Under the pieces are notes generated by a model. The model was given only the letters and a program-made list of their open reading frames with translations. It ran no database searches and was not told the origin of the DNA. A stretch of 64,000 bases of DNA, taken from NCBI GenBank assembly GCA_964006375.1, contig OZ023265.1:163520118-163584117 (forward strand). Direction: 5' to 3'. Shown in pieces: positions 20,216 through 33,700 of this stretch. Numbering within the stretch: position 1 is the stretch's first letter; each line of letters starts with the position of its first letter. Origin of the DNA: Tillus elongatus. Its lineage: Eukaryota > Arthropoda > Insecta > Coleoptera > Cleridae. The translations under genes and the position numbers were made by a program.

Positions 20216-20611
20216 AAAAATTAAAAACAAAGTACCATATTTCACCAAAATAACTTTATTGTTTGAAAAAGTACAAAAATTTTCCGAAAATAAACTTAAA
20301 ATGTCCCTAAACAACTAGTCCAATTTTCCTGGCCAGCGAACTTCTTCAAGCTATTCACCCACCTACCAAGACATAATTATTCACAAAAAGCTTTTCGAAC
20401 TTACAAAAAAAAAGTTGTCATGAACATTTGCAAACAATTACTTCCACGTCGTCACAAAGTGTGGAAGGAATTATGGCATCGGTGACAAAAGTGGCAAAAA
20501 TTATTTTCGCTTAAACGGGGGAAGTAGAAATCTTGTACAATTTAACTCCACAAAATCTCAGCCTTGCTTTCTATCTCATAAGAGATACTCTAGTCCTAGA
20601 CCCATCAAAGT
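20216..20611. other. MITE remainder and a short LINE family A scrap
   Basis: 20216-20330 continues MITE-like sequence. 20515-20610 matches LINE family A (GAAATCTTGTACAATTTAAC and CTCATAAGAGATACTC). No gene. Confidence 0.55.
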
Positions 20612-21150
20612 TATTGCGTCTACTAACAAACAGACGTACAGGCCGACATACCGACCGACCGACGGACCGATAGACCGACGGACCGACAGCCAAAATAATT
20701 TCGTTTCAGAATCAAGTTTTATATGTTTTGAGGCTTTTTACGCCGGTTTAGCAAAAAAAAAATTCGAAATTCCTGTCGCCGTATTGCACCTCACACATTC
20801 AACCCCTAATTTAATTTCAGCACATAATACCAGATGTTTGATGAAATTGAAAGTTTTTTAATACAAAAGCCCTAAAACGTTACATTACTCGTCTTAACGA
20901 AAAAATGTCATTTTCACCAAATCACCCACCATTCATCCTCTACCCCCTAAAACGATTTTACCCAAAAACAATCTGAACCGTTCGTTTGTGGATTGCTAAC
21001 TATATACCAAATTTAAGGACGATATCTCAGTTTGTTCTTTAGTTATTGTGGCTGCAAACAGACAAACATACAGACCGACAGACAAAAAAGAATTCGTTGC
21101 CAAATCATGTTTGTTATATGTTTTGACACTTTTTACGACGTTTTTTATTA
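20612..21150 (+). repeat. Second dispersed repeat family with ACCG simple repeat
   Basis: An ACCGACCGACGG-type tetranucleotide run (20650-20690) is followed by sequence matching the reverse complement of 7945-8290. A second CAGACCGACAGAC-like run lies at about 21060. Non-coding. Confidence 0.65.
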
Positions 21151-21165
21151 ATTTTTTTATTTAAA

Positions 21166-24100
21166 AAACACACCACGAGGACTCACAGCCTAAATACTAT
21201 CGTACCGTGGGTGTCGACAAGGAGGAAAGAGGAAACATGTTAATTCTGGACTTGAAGGTTTGGAGGTTCAGAGAAGAAGGAAAAACATGTGCCGGCAAGG
21301 AATTCCACAATTTGGAAGTCCTCGGGACAAAAGAGCGGGCATGACAAAATGTTCTATGTCTGGTGACCTGGACAGTAAAAGGGTGCATTCGCTCTGTTCC
21401 CCTGGTAGAACTGTTGGGGGCAGCAGGTGGAGGAACTATGGAAGAAAGCTCCTCTGAGCAGTGCCCGTGCAGATATCTATAAAAGAAAGAGGGGTTACCA
21501 ACGGCACGTCGGTGGGCAAGGGATGGCAGCCTTTGGGAGAGGATAGAGTGACCGATGAGACGTATAGCTTCTGAATGGAGTCCATGATAGCGAGTGTAGA
21601 AGCGGCAGCGGGTACCCCAGATGTGGGAGCAGTATTCGAGGTTTGGGCTTTTTTGTGAAGTATATAAGAGATAGGGATTAGCTGGTGAAAAGTATTTGCG
21701 AGCCCGGAAGAGGAAATCTTATTCCTTAGCAGCCGCTTCTGCAATTGATGTGACATGTTGGTGCCAATTGAGATTTCGATCCACAAAAATGCCAACAGGT
21801 GAAAACGACTCATTACTTTGAATAACTTGGTTGTTCATTGTGATGGGTCTAGGGCTGGTGTATCTCTTATGAGAAAGAAAGCAAGACAGATTTGGTGGGG
21901 TTGAATTGTACAAGATTTCTACTTCCCAGTCTAATATTTTTTTGAGATCCACGGAGACAGAACCCTTCATGAATCTGCGATCCTAATCTAATTGGGCTAA
22001 AGAGACAGGCTTAGAATATTGTATATGTGAGTGGAGGGTGCTGTCGTCCGCGTAACTGTGAACTGGGTTGGATGTGCTAAAAAGGAGGTCATTGAAGTGG
22101 AGAAGAAACAAAGCAGGGGCTAAAGCTGAACCTTGAGGAACTCCTGCATTGGATACAGTTTAGAGGAATGACCATCCACGACAACATAAATGCTCCGGTT
22201 GGAGGGGGAATTTGCTATCCAGGTACAGAGCTTTGGTGGTGGTAGGTCATAGGCCGGAAGTTTATTAAGCAGCGCTGCGTGCCAGACTTGGTCGAGTGCT
22301 TTGGATATGTCTAGAGCGACAATCTGGAATTCACCGTGTAGTTTCATAGACTTGTTCCAAGAATGGGTGACAAAGGAAAGGAGGTCGGCAGTTGATCTGC
22401 GCTGACGGAATCCATACTGCCTGTCGTGGATTAGACTGTGTGAAATTTTAGTAATTTGGTGTTTATATACTTTTCCATCACTTTAGAGACGACTGAAAGG
22501 GGAGAAATAGGCCTGTAGTTGCTAGGAAACGCTTTGGGTCCTTTCTTGGGGACGGGTTATACTCGAGCAGTTTTCCAGTTACTAGGGAATATGCCTCTAT
22601 TGTAAGATGTCTGAAATAGACGAGTCAGGACAGGAGCAAGTTCTGGTGCGTATTTTTTGAAAACAATTGGTGGTATCTTGTCAAGGCCAGAGGCTTCCCT
22701 GGTATTAAGAGAAGAGAGCATATTTCGTACCTTTTTAGTTTTGAAAATGATATCCGTCATTTTATGCGCGACATTGGGGACTGTTGGTGGTTGAACATTT
22801 GGAGGTGGGTTGAGAGTATAATTGCTGGCGAACAACGGGTCAAAAAGTTCAGCCTTGTCTAGGGCGGTAGAAACAACTTCATCCCCTGAGACAAGAGGTG
22901 GGAACGTGCTCTTGCAGAAATTATTCCCAATAGATTTAGCAAGAGTCCAGAAGGGTTTGCTGCCATTGGAGCTTAAAAGGACTTTGTTTTTGATGTGGTT
23001 ATTAACGAGTTTTTTTGCCTCAGAAAGAATTAGGGCATACCGGTTTCTTGCGTCGTTGAATGCTTGGCTGTTTTCTTGACTGGAATTGTGTAGAAGCGTT
23101 TTGTGAGCTTTGACCTTTTCAAGTCTGGCCTTATCATAGGATTTATAGAACCAGGGCTTTTGAGTAGCTGCAGAGGTTTTCTGTGTACGTGGAATAAATA
23201 ATGCCATGCCAGCTTGGATAATTTCGGTGTCGTTTTGTGAGAGATCAGAGGGGCCAGGATGAGAGAAGCAGACAGACGCCCATTGAAATGAGGAAAAGTA
23301 TTCCCGCATTTCGTCTCAGTTCGCGGAGTTGTAGTGGGTGTGATGACTGTGTGATGACTGTGTGACCTCGGGTTGCATTGCGCAGGAAGCAGTGACCATG
23401 CCGTGGTCTGAGCGACCAAGGTTTTGTAGTAAGAAGGAGATCCAAGGGATTTGAGCTGTGTGCTGGGATGCGAGGAAAGTAAGTAGGTTGCTATATTGGC
23501 TAAAAAATTGCTGACTGCAAAGGCCTCCGCTGCTCTCCCTTGTGGATCGGTTTTTGAAGATCCTAGCCATTCCTTATTATAGACATTGAACTCACAAAGA
23601 ATAGTGACCTCGGAGGAAGGATATTCAGAAATCAGATGGTCGGTTTTTCAGAAAGGTAGTCAAAGAGCTTGACAAAGTTGTTGGCAGAAGGTGACCGGTA
23701 AATGCAACAGATGAATTTAGTTGGAGCCCTGAGAGATAGTTTTATCCATAGTAGGTATTTTCTTCCAGCTTCTAAATTGGAGAGTCTGGTGCAGAGTAGA
23801 TTGCTACGGACGTATGCGCACACGCCTCCATGCAATCTAAAGAAAGTAAGGATCTCATACCCCGAGAAATTAAGGTGATTACTGGCTGTTTTGGCACTGA
23901 TTTGGATTTCGGTAAGAAAGAGGAGTTGAGGCCTATTAGCCTGGAGAAAATGGTGGACGGAGTTCAGGTTATAATTTAGGACACATATATTCGAGAAGGA
24001 TATGTTACATCTTGATACCGGCGCCTCCTGTACATCCCTCTCCCGGAGATCCAAATGGAGGGGTATTTTGCCTCCGGAATCTTTTGTACAAGGAGGATCC

Positions 24101-24295
24101 ATCATCATTTTTGCTTATAAGAGAACACCAGAACCGGAAACGTCCGTTGGGACTTCCCGTTGATGTAAGGGGTGGTACCTCCTCGGGCGTGAAAAAAATC
24201 CTTACCATCACGTAAAGAAAAAGTCCACTACCACCTGCTGCATTCACCCGACAAGAACGCCGGCTCTAAAAGGAATTGGTTCCGAGCAGGCTTTC
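21166..24295 (-). mobile_element. LINE family A, longest copy (~3.1 kb), inactive
   Basis: From right to left on the minus strand this copy has a 5' leader (about 24295), the N-terminal region and endonuclease (22557-24250 in several frames, with QLLFLTEIQISAKTASNH), the RT linker and core, the C-terminal region (HPFTVQVTRHRTFC) and the 3' end with CCACGAGGACTCACAGCC at about 21168-21190. Many frameshifts and internal deletions break it. It serves as a scaffold for the other copies. It is a CR1/jockey-superfamily non-LTR element; I do not resolve the clade. Confidence 0.85.
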
Positions 24296-25198
24296 TAATA
24301 GAAGTCATCACGCGATGGTGCATTTACTTGTGCTTAATTTATTTCTTAGATTAGTCTGTATTATTAAAGGTGGTTAATCTAACAACAGTCGTCTTCTTTA
24401 TCGAACCATAATTACGGAACACCCCGAAAAGGTGATTTTGCAATTAATATCGGCGTAATTTTCCAACCATTTAAAATCCTTACTCAGCAGCGATAACGAA
24501 GCTGGTAGTCATTTTACTTTAACTTTTTAGTAAATTGCAACTCCCGTAAGCAAATAATCCGAGGTCTTCATCCAATATTCTTCTCAAAGAAAAACGATTG
24601 ATCATCAGCAAAAATTTTTTGTCCACCAAATGAGGATGCACATAGCTCTTGTTACACACAGGCATGTCAGTCCCACGAACTTTATGAAGTCACGATAGAT
24701 ATCGCTCTAGATTGTGATGTGTGGTAAAAAATCGCTACGATACCTCACTTGTTACGCCATCAGGAATTTTTTAACATTACGAAATGTGTTGCATTTTAAC
24801 GAAATTTAACATAGGTAGAGAGTAATAAAATACTAAATAATTCACTGTATTTTGTTAGTTTAATGTAGTAAGATCATGATTACAGACAATGGAAGTATCT
24901 TGAACTTTACTAGGCATTTCAGAGTGCCACTCACTCACTGCTTGTAATAGAATCGTTCCTTGTGTTTTTGTTTGTAATCTCGCACAGTGCTGAACACATA
25001 ATATTTATCATGCGATAGGCCCATCCCAGTAGGCAGCGACCTGGGTGTTGCTCATTAACAAACATTCAATTCTGTATAAAAACACCACACCAATAACAAT
25101 ATCTGTATCTTTCTAGGTATGCAGAGCGTGATCCTAAAACAGAGTTCACTACCTTGTTTCATAATGATGTGTTATAAACAAAAGACCTACACTAACTA
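24296..25198. other. No feature recognised
   Basis: The sequence is AT-rich, with no long open frame and no repeat family that I recognise. Confidence 0.5.
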
Positions 25199-25410
25199 AA
25201 AGGTAAAGGTAAAGGTAAGATGCTTACTGGCAATTAGGCCACTGCAGACTCTTTTTGCTCATCTAACTAACCTACCCTCCACCTTAAGCTCCATCGCAAC
25301 GACGACAGTGATTTGAAAAATCATTCGCCGCCGGTGAGTCTCGAACCGTCGTCCCCCGAGTCCGTATTGGAAAGTCTGATTAGACTTTCCTGCACGGCCA
25401 CGGAGGCGCT
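25199..25410 (-). mobile_element. tRNA-derived SINE
   Basis: Read on the minus strand, the head (25410 downwards) has an A-box-like GTGGCCGTGCAGG and a B-box GACGGTTCGAGACTCACC. An unrelated body follows, and the 3' end is a short tandem of TTACCTTTACC (25199-25217). The head carries an added ~20-bp inverted motif (GAAAGTCTAATCAGACTTTC). Confidence 0.75.
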
Positions 25411-25786
25411 ATTTCCTACACTAACTAACAAATGTCTATACTGCCTAGTACATTTTGGTTTGGGGTCATATATATCATCGCCGCTATAGAAGCTATTTAA
25501 TATCTGCGTAAGTGTCTTGTCCCCCTTTCCAGAAGTGGGGATCGTAGTTTTGTGAAGCACTACGTATAGGGGGTCATCATTTGCAATTTAGGGAGGTCAT
25601 TCGAAATGCTGCTGCACGGGGGTATATAGGTACAGTCAACGTCGCTTTCTGGAGTTTCTGACCTCTTTAAGGTTGATGGAGCATATCCTCCTGATGGGTA
25701 TCCACATGATTTGCCACTGTCTTTTTCTTTTTAGTGAATTTTCTTAAAATAATTAACTAATGGGGGATCTGTTTATATATACATAT
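25411..25786. other. No feature recognised
   Basis: Intergenic sequence without a recognisable gene or repeat. Confidence 0.45.
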
Positions 25787-28163
25787 ATATCTAAGTAGAA
25801 GTTGATCTGACATATCTAAGACTTGCACATTATCAGGACACTTTTTACAGAGTAATCTTTTTGTGCTATTCTCAACTTTGGATTGTCATTTGTTTTTGAG
25901 CTACAGGTATCAACGTTTGTTTTTATTATGGCAGCCATATTGGATTTTTTGCTCATGTGATAGCCTGTGAAAAGAGGTTTCCAATGATGTACAACATGCC
26001 TAAGAAATCTTGTAATTGCACTGCAAATTTTGAGAAAACCCGTTTTGAGGATAGTAGGCTATGAAATCCAATACCAGAAAACAAATGACAAAAAAAAGTT
26101 TATGACAAAAAACAGTAGGCCATGAAGTCTAACAATAGACTTCTACTTTTAACATAATCTTCCGTAATGATTCACGATAAAAAAAGGAACTTTGAGCACA
26201 CCCCATCGGCCCATTATTACAAATAATATTTTACGTTACAACATTGTCCTAAAAAATTGTTATAATTTAATTAAATAGGTAAACTTAGTAACTAACTAAA
26301 TTTACTAACAGAATTCAATAAAAATCAGTTTAATGTTTTACGAAGACGCCTTTGAAAATTGTTGGATTTTTAAACGTAAGTCAACTGAAAAACAACAGAA
26401 GAAAGATTGCTAGATATAACACATATCGCGACAATTAAGAATACTGTCATTCTTAATTATCTGAACAATTGAGTTGTATTTAACACGTTGCTTAAAATTT
26501 TCTACTACATAGTTTGTTTCCTGTTTATTTTAAATATTAAGCAACAATATGTTCAGTAATGAAGAATATTTTGACATGTTGGAATGTTATATTCGTTCTA
26601 ACCGAAATACTGAGGCAGCTGCAAATTCATATCAAAACAACTATCCAGAAAGACGACAACCAAACACCAAAATATTTCGCAGGATAGTGTCCAATCTATT
26701 GAACGACGGTAGCTTACACGCAAAGAAACTACCAATGCCTAGAAATTAAGAAAGAAATAATGCCGTCTTACAGGTTTCAAACGAAAACCCTCCGCAATCT
26801 GTTCGGTTTTATGGTGAACAAATTGACGTTCCAAAAAGTACGGTACACCGTGTATAAAAACAAAGTCATTACCATCCATATAAACCTATAATCGTACAAG
26901 GCTTAAATGTTGACGATTACCCTAAGCGACTTCAATTCTGCAGATGGTATCAAGGACAATGTCAGCAAGATGAAAATTTTCATTTGAAAATAATATCGAC
27001 TGATGAATCCAGATTTACAAATTGTGGTGTGTATAATCGCCATAACAGGCATTATTGAGAAAATAAAAATCCCCATCTAAAGGAAGAAAGACGATTGCAA
27101 GACAGATTTGGTATTAATGTTTGGTGTGGCTCATTAGGTAAAAAACTGATATTTTTATTTGTAGATTTGACAGTTAATTTAAAAAAATTTCAGGTAACTT
27201 CATTGTTGGTCCGTTCTTTTTTGAAAATTATTTTACTGGGGAAATATATCTTAATCTATTGAGAAATGATATCTTACCAACAATTAGAAGAGTTCATGAT
27301 AATTTAGACGAGATTTGGTACCAACAAGACGGTGGTCCAATTGTTAGTAATCGTGTCATTTGTAACAATGGGCCGGTTCATTGGTGTGCTCGAAGTCCTG
27401 ATATAACACCCATGGATTTTTATTTTTGAGGAACTCTGTAGAATGATGTGTATAAATTTGATCCACCACAAAATATCAATGAATTACGAAACAGAATCAC
27501 AGAAGCTATATATCATATTAACCAAAACACCCTCACCAGACTTTGCAGGCATGGTTCAAAAAGGCGTATAAGGTGCCTTGAACAAAACAGTGGCCATATT
27601 GAACAATTTTCTATTTATTGTATTTTTAGGTTTCTATTTTATTATTTGTTGAGTTCCGTTTCTAATTGTGTTGTTTTGTGGAGTTTAACTTTCTATTTGT
27701 TATTGCCGGGTTTCGTTATTAAACTGTTTCACATAATATTACCTAGCATTATTACCTAATTAAGTAATGTAAATTAACTCACATCATTACGGAAAATTAT
27801 GTTAAAAGTAAGAGTCTATTGTGAGACTCCATGACCTACTGCTTTTTGAACACTTTTTTTGTCATTTGTTTTCTGGTATTGGATTTCATAGCCTACTATC
27901 CTCAAAATGGTTTTTCTCAAAATTGTCAGTGCAATTACAAGATTTCTCAAGCATGTTCTACATCATTGGAAAGCTCTTTTCACAGGCTATCGCATGAGCA
28001 AAAAATCCATGATGGCTGCCATAATAAAAACAAACGTTGATACCTGTAGCTCAAAAACAAATGTCAATCCAAAGTTGAGAATAGCACAAGAAGATTACTC
28101 TGTAAAAAGTGTCCTAATAATGTGCAAGTCTTAGACATGTTAGATCAACGTCTACTTAGATAT
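25787..28163 (+). mobile_element. Tc1/mariner relative with ~375-bp terminal inverted repeats
   Basis: The ends ATATCTAAGTAGAAGTTGAT (25787) and ATCAACGTCTACTTAGATAT (ending 28163) are inverted. The arms extend to about 26165 and 27795 and share long phrases such as CAAATGACAAAAAAAAGT / TTTTTTTGTCATTTG. The 2.4-kb element holds one decayed transposase. The arms are far longer than the usual Tc1/mariner ends. Confidence 0.8.
26549..27590 (+). pseudogene. Tc1/mariner transposase relic with a 56-bp intron
   Basis: The N-terminal helix-turn-helix region is open at 26549-26749. A stop follows, then the catalytic pieces in the same general order: IISTDESRFTNCGVYN, WYQQDGGPIV, then CARSPDITPMDFYF. 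A GT-AG intron at 27138-27193 restores the reading GSL-GNFIVGPFF across its ends, so the source gene was spliced. Stops at about 26747, 27057 and 27427 kill it. Confidence 0.75.
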
Positions 28164-29551
28164 TGAAGGAAAAATAAATCGAAATTTTTTTTCCAAAATA
28201 ACTCGAAAACGAAAAGAGGCAGGGCAAAATACAAGTCATATTAGGAACGAACAAGAAATTCTACAAAACATTGCTAATTTAACCGTCTCCCTATCTCTAA
28301 TAATAACGGAGATAGCAATAGATTCCCATTCAGTTTGGGACACACTATATAACGCAATAGAATCAGGACCGTATAAAAACTAAATAGAAACCCTCTCACA
28401 AAAATGATTTCCGGAGTTAAAAACAATTTAAAGAGATGTCATAACAAAAGATTTAAGAAAAAAGTTACAAGTTTGGAATCCTAAAGTCCCTAAAAAATAT
28501 TGTCTCCCGAAAATCCATAAGCCCGGAAAATCGGTGAGACCTATTGCTTCAGTTATAGATTCCCCGACATAGAATATATCGAAATGGTTATCAAACGAAT
28601 TTAAAGGCTTGCCTATTAAACAAAAAAGCTTTTAGTCTCAAATTTACTTGAATTTATTAATAAACTTAAAAATATTAAGTTGGTTGAAGGCGAGGTTTTA
28701 ATATGTGACTTCGCTGTTTCCCAGTGTTCCCATAAAAGAAACGCTAACGTATTTAGACCATTTGTTAAAAATGAACAACATAGATGAAGAGGTCTGCAAA
28801 GAATATATAAGTTTAACAAATCTTTGGATGAATCAGAATATTTTTCAATTTAATAATGAATTTTTTGAATAAATCCATGGCATAACAATAGTCAACCCCC
28901 TTTCACCATTCATTGCAGACATTTTCATAAGTATATTTGAAACAGACCCAGCAAACGAAAATGACTATTTTCCTAGAGTATGGTTTCGTTATGTAGACGA
29001 TGTTTTTGCAGTATTTAATACAAATGTATGAAAAGTAGACGATTTTATTGCCAAATTAAACAGTAAATTTGACTCCATTAAATTTACGAATGAAATAGAA
29101 ATTAATAACAAATTACCTTTTCTTGATGTATTAGTCATTAAAAATAGAGAGACTTTAAAATTTGACATCCACAGAAAGGAAACCACTACTGTGAATTACA
29201 TTGCGATTGACTCACACCATAGTTTTCCACAAAAAAATGGTTAGTTTAAATTTTCTAGTTCATAGATTAATACAGTTTCGCTTAAATAAAGAAAGATGCA
29301 ACAGAGAACTTGAATATAATAAAAATGTAGCTAAGTATAATGGTTAATCTGTCTGCTTAGTGGAGAAACTAGTCAATAAACCTAAAACAAACAAAAAATG
29401 TTAGCGGAATCGACGACTTTCAGAAAAGATAAACAAGACAAAACCGTTGTCTGTTTATAATTTGAAAGGCGAATTACGAGAGGTTTTAATAGCATTTCTA
29501 AGAAAGCCAGTTTGTTGCTAACATTTTCTACAAAAAAATACATTAAAAAAT

Positions 29552-29820
29552 TTGCTAGGTAACCCAAAGGATAAAGATAAAACCACAGATGTGTCGGGAA
29601 TCTATGAAATAGGTTGTAAGGATTGTGAACTTAAATATGTTGGTCAAACTAAAAGAACCATTGAAACTAGATTTAAAGAACATTTAGCGCAACTGAGATA
29701 TGGCACTATTGACAAATCATGTATTGCTCAGCATATTTGGGATAATAATCATCATGTAGATAAAGAAAATCTCAAGTTAATAAAAAATGTCAGGCAGTCG
29801 CGTCAGCTCGATGCTTACGA
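29552..29820 (+). pseudogene. GIY-YIG endonuclease domain of the Penelope-like element
   Basis: The frame reads GIYEIGCKDCELKYVGQTKR then IETRFKEHL, the hallmark of Penelope endonucleases (GIY, then YVG, then the catalytic Arg of ETRFKEH). The family nicks the target for reverse transcription. The frame runs into a (TA)n tract at 29824 and has lost its normal end. Confidence 0.9.
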
Positions 29821-29822
29821 GA

Positions 29823-29823
<1 letters not shown>

Positions 29824-29905
<82 letters not shown>
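29824..29905. repeat. (TA)n tract in the Penelope-like element
   Basis: A pure TA run of about 41 units between the GIY-YIG domain and the 3' region. Confidence 0.95.
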
Positions 29906-29908
<3 letters not shown>

Positions 29909-30110
29909 CATTGTTCGAAGTGTTATCTTAATAGAAGGAATATTTTATAACGACGCACAGCATAACAAAGGCAAGTATGCAGATTTAATCACAGGGATTT
30001 AAGACTCAACGGTGGGGGTCTATCTGTATACCTTCCTAAAGGACGCTTTTCGCAACTGCTTGGCAACTAAGATACAACTAGTAGTTCTAGTATCTAGTCA
30101 CTTAGTTTAC

Positions 30111-30160
30111 TCATCCCCTTGATGACGCTAACTTTGTTAGCGAAACGATCGTCGGGTCAG
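30111..30160 (+). ncRNA. Degenerate hammerhead-ribozyme-like motif
   Basis: TTGATGA is followed by a 6-7-bp stem II (GCTAAC-TTT-GTTAGC), then GAAAC, a tiny stem III (ACG-AT-CGT), cleavage-position C, and GGG, which could pair with CCC upstream. Minimal hammerheads with very short stem III are known in Penelope-like elements. Here the core C of CTGATGA is T and one extra C precedes stem II, so activity is doubtful. Confidence 0.4.
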
Positions 30161-30240
30161 AAAACTGTATTGTGATGAATTGGGTTCTCCAAATTGTACT
30201 TATATGTAGTGTTGCATTTATATTAGACGCTTTAATACAT

Positions 30241-30748
30241 TACAGTCATAAATACTAGTGACAAGAGTATGCAATAATATAAATTAATTGGTACTATATA
30301 GCTTGCATAATAAAATAAATCCTCTGTAGAATATCTCGTAAGTAATATTTTGTTTCACAATGCATAAGCCCAGCCAATAATTACAACAGTGTGACGAATA
30401 TATCAAGTGATACTTGTTTTTCAACTATGATAACCTTAACATTCTACATTTTCAATTTACAGTAAACTATTATTTTATTTAGCTCATATTTCTTACTTTT
30501 ATTATCAAGAAAGTTAGTACAATACACATAATTTGAAATAAATATACATGGTGGAACAAAAGCACCAGACAAAACAAACCTGCGCTTTTCAAAGAACCTA
30601 ATTAGATATCGCTCCGATTGATATATGATATTTCCGAAATTGGCACTTAAAAGTGATCAATTTTTTTTAAATAAAATCACTTTATTTACAAAATAAAATA
30701 CATATTCTCTAAATAAATGACCAGAATAGACATATCGATACCCGAGCT
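30241..30748. other. No feature recognised
   Basis: AT-rich sequence between the Penelope-like element and the next transposon relic. Confidence 0.45.
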
Positions 30749-33700
30749 CCATACTGTAACAACTAAAAAACTTAAGTTTTGTTTAAAACTGATTTAAAAA
30801 TTCTTAACACGTAATTTCTTCAATGGCAGCCACAACTTGCAATGTAAGAATGCTGTATTTTGTATAACGCTTAGCAATCACAATAAATGTCTGTTTAGTT
30901 AACTGAAATACAATCTCCTTCTCCAATAATGATTTAATTAGCATTTGATTGGAATTGTTACCCTATTGCACTAAGCGTATATTCAAATTTCAATGTAAAG
31001 TAAAGTAACAAAAGAAATTATTCAAGAAAATTGTGTTAAAAACAGGGTGAAACATTTATATTTTAATAAACAAAACTACATTTAGAATACAATATAATAA
31101 TAATCATCTTCAGTATCAGACTCCGGTTCCAAAATTGCATTCGATGCTTCTAGATTTCCATAAAAATGCCAATGCATTTCTTTGATTGCATTTTCTTTGC
31201 ACATTTCTAATAAATGCTGCTTTTTCCCTACGGATATTGGAGGTGGTCTACTGTAAGCTGAGGTTAATTTTATATCAGTAATATAGCTGGAACAACGAAA
31301 ACTTGTCCTAAATTTAATCTGTTTGAACAACTGATTATAAGAAGTTTTGTAAAACATTATGTGGGGATGATCCTGCTCAAGGCGAACTATTTTGATGTCC
31401 TTCCAAATCACCTTTTCCTTCTCTGTATAAATTTATTTTTTGAGAAATTATTTCCAATTTTTGTAATAAGCTTTTTGAAGTCAATGACGTCGTTAGTAGA
31501 GATTTTGTCTACTGAGTAAGGGTTTCCATTTTTTTGCGTTCCGAATTACAACAGACCACTGAGAAGGGACGTATATTGGTCCACTCTTTAATACCCTCTT
31601 CTTCTCACACTCTATTGAAGCGTGCATGCTATCGCCTTAATTTTGTGTGTGACCTACAATAAGGAATTTATGTGTTATGCTCTTTATATTTTCAAAATTC
31701 TGAGTACAGTGCAAGTACATGCCTAACACAAAATTAATTGTCTGAATAAAAAAACTAGGTGTTCAATTTCATTGTTTGCTATAAATTTAAAGACACAACT
31801 GCATATTTCATTTGCACCTCGTTTGGAGGTGGCATTGTGCCATAAATAACAGTGTCCTTGTTTATTTTTTACATCATAAGGGGTGAAGTTATAAGTGGCA
31901 AGTTTTCGTTTGTAATAAAATCACCACTTCGAGTTGACAAAACTGATTGAAGATCATAACAATACACTTGTATTCCATCACATTCAATATCCCTACTCGC
32001 TTCAATTCTACTTAATTCTTTTTCTTTCTTATGTTTATCAAACGTCTCCTTGATATGTTCTTTTGCTGTTTGGTTTGCATTCTTATAGTTTTCCCACAGT
32101 GCACATTGGTCTTTCTTGGGTTTGTGAACACCTATGTTTATTTCAGAGTTCAGAATGTGCCTTTATATTGTCAATTTAGCATACTTTCTTCTATTAGTTG
32201 TGCATCGTTCTATGTAAAGTCGATGCATAGTCCGGGCATTCAAACGACCATCTATATACATTTTATTGGTTCTAGTTCGACAATAGTGAGAGCTGACTGT
32301 AGGAAATGAATTGATGTGGTTTCTAATGTCATATTTTATTTCCTCTGGAATTTTGCTTTGGTTGGATTTCCCCCTTTCATCTGATTTTACCATTCCTTGG
32401 TGACCTCTTTTCTTAGATGTAGTAAAGATTACTAGATTATTAATATCTAGTGTATTTTTAAAATACGTTTTACAAACTTGAATTTATTTATTGTCGATAG
32501 CAACGTTATATTTAAAATTCTTGGATCGGTTACTACCTGGCTTAACATTTCTATAGGTAGGATTCACTTTAGTCATGCACGAAATAATATACATTCTCTT
32601 AGCATTAATTTTACTCAGATGGCAGTAGTAATCAAATAGAGCCTTTCGTTCTTCAGTGGAATTTTTTGAAAAACATTTTAATCTACATTTTTCTGAACAC
32701 GTTTCTCTTATTTTGCGTTCACATACTTCTTTCCCCTTGGCACTTGTATATTCTTCTCCTAAATTTCTTCTCTTCTTTCTAATATTCTTCTTCTATTCCT
32801 CACATTTTCTTTGTCTTTTTCTAGTTAATTTTGTACAATTTTCTTTATCTTTATGCTGCATTTATTTGACATTTTTGTAGTCTTAAATATTTACATTAGT
32901 TTCATCAGCTAAACTGGTGCTATCACTACTGAAACTCTCATCACCAACATTCCGATGTTAAAACTGATTAAAAATGGCATATTTAGAGTTTGTGTCGTCT
33001 TGACCATCTGTTTCATCAGCCAGGCTTGAACTTTCATCCTCAGAAGGAATATAGTTTCCGTCCACTATGGTATCATCACGATCTACACCTTGAACAAAAC
33101 CACTGTTAAAATCTTTTGCCGGCGAGTTTTGAGCATCTTCTGAATTTACTGGAACTACATTAAAAATATTATCGGAACTAGCATTCAAGTTAGTGTTCAT
33201 TTCAGCCGTTTCAATATAATCTGTGAACTCTACAATATCTGGCAAATCTACATTCTTTAAATAGTGTATGGTCAACATCGACCGATCCAAGTCATCTTGT
33301 TGCATATCTTCCTCTAATATAGTGGAACCAGAAGCACACGTCATATTATCAGAACTGTGGGATTCGATTTACCGAGTTTCCAGACTGTAATAAAAATATT
33401 TTCATCACTTGACAACTTACGTTAATTCGCATCAATTAGATTTATTTAATAATTAATAATTAAAATAATAATGAATATACTTCGAAGAGAAAATAAAATT
33501 ATAAAATAAATTTATTTATTTATTATAAAACAGAATGCCATTCAAAATTAAATGTTAAGGTTTTAATTCCTTGTTTCATTGTAAACAATAAAATTACTTA
33601 CAGTTTTCATGTTTGGTTCATTCTCAGCTGCAATTCCAACTATATATTGCGTTGTAGACTCAAATGGCTTTTTATTTGCCATTATTTTGGAATGATTTTC

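Larger units (their letters stand above)
28164..30240 (+). mobile_element. Penelope-like retroelement (RT + GIY-YIG), inactive
   Basis: RT motifs are readable in pieces: VPKKYCLPKIHKPGKSVRP (28485-28541) and VWFRYVDDVFAVFN (about 28979-29020). A C-terminal GIY-YIG nuclease follows at 29552-29820. A long 3' non-coding region then contains a hammerhead-like motif (30111-30160). Several in-frame stops occur in the RT. It begins directly after the Tc1-like terminus. Confidence 0.85.
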
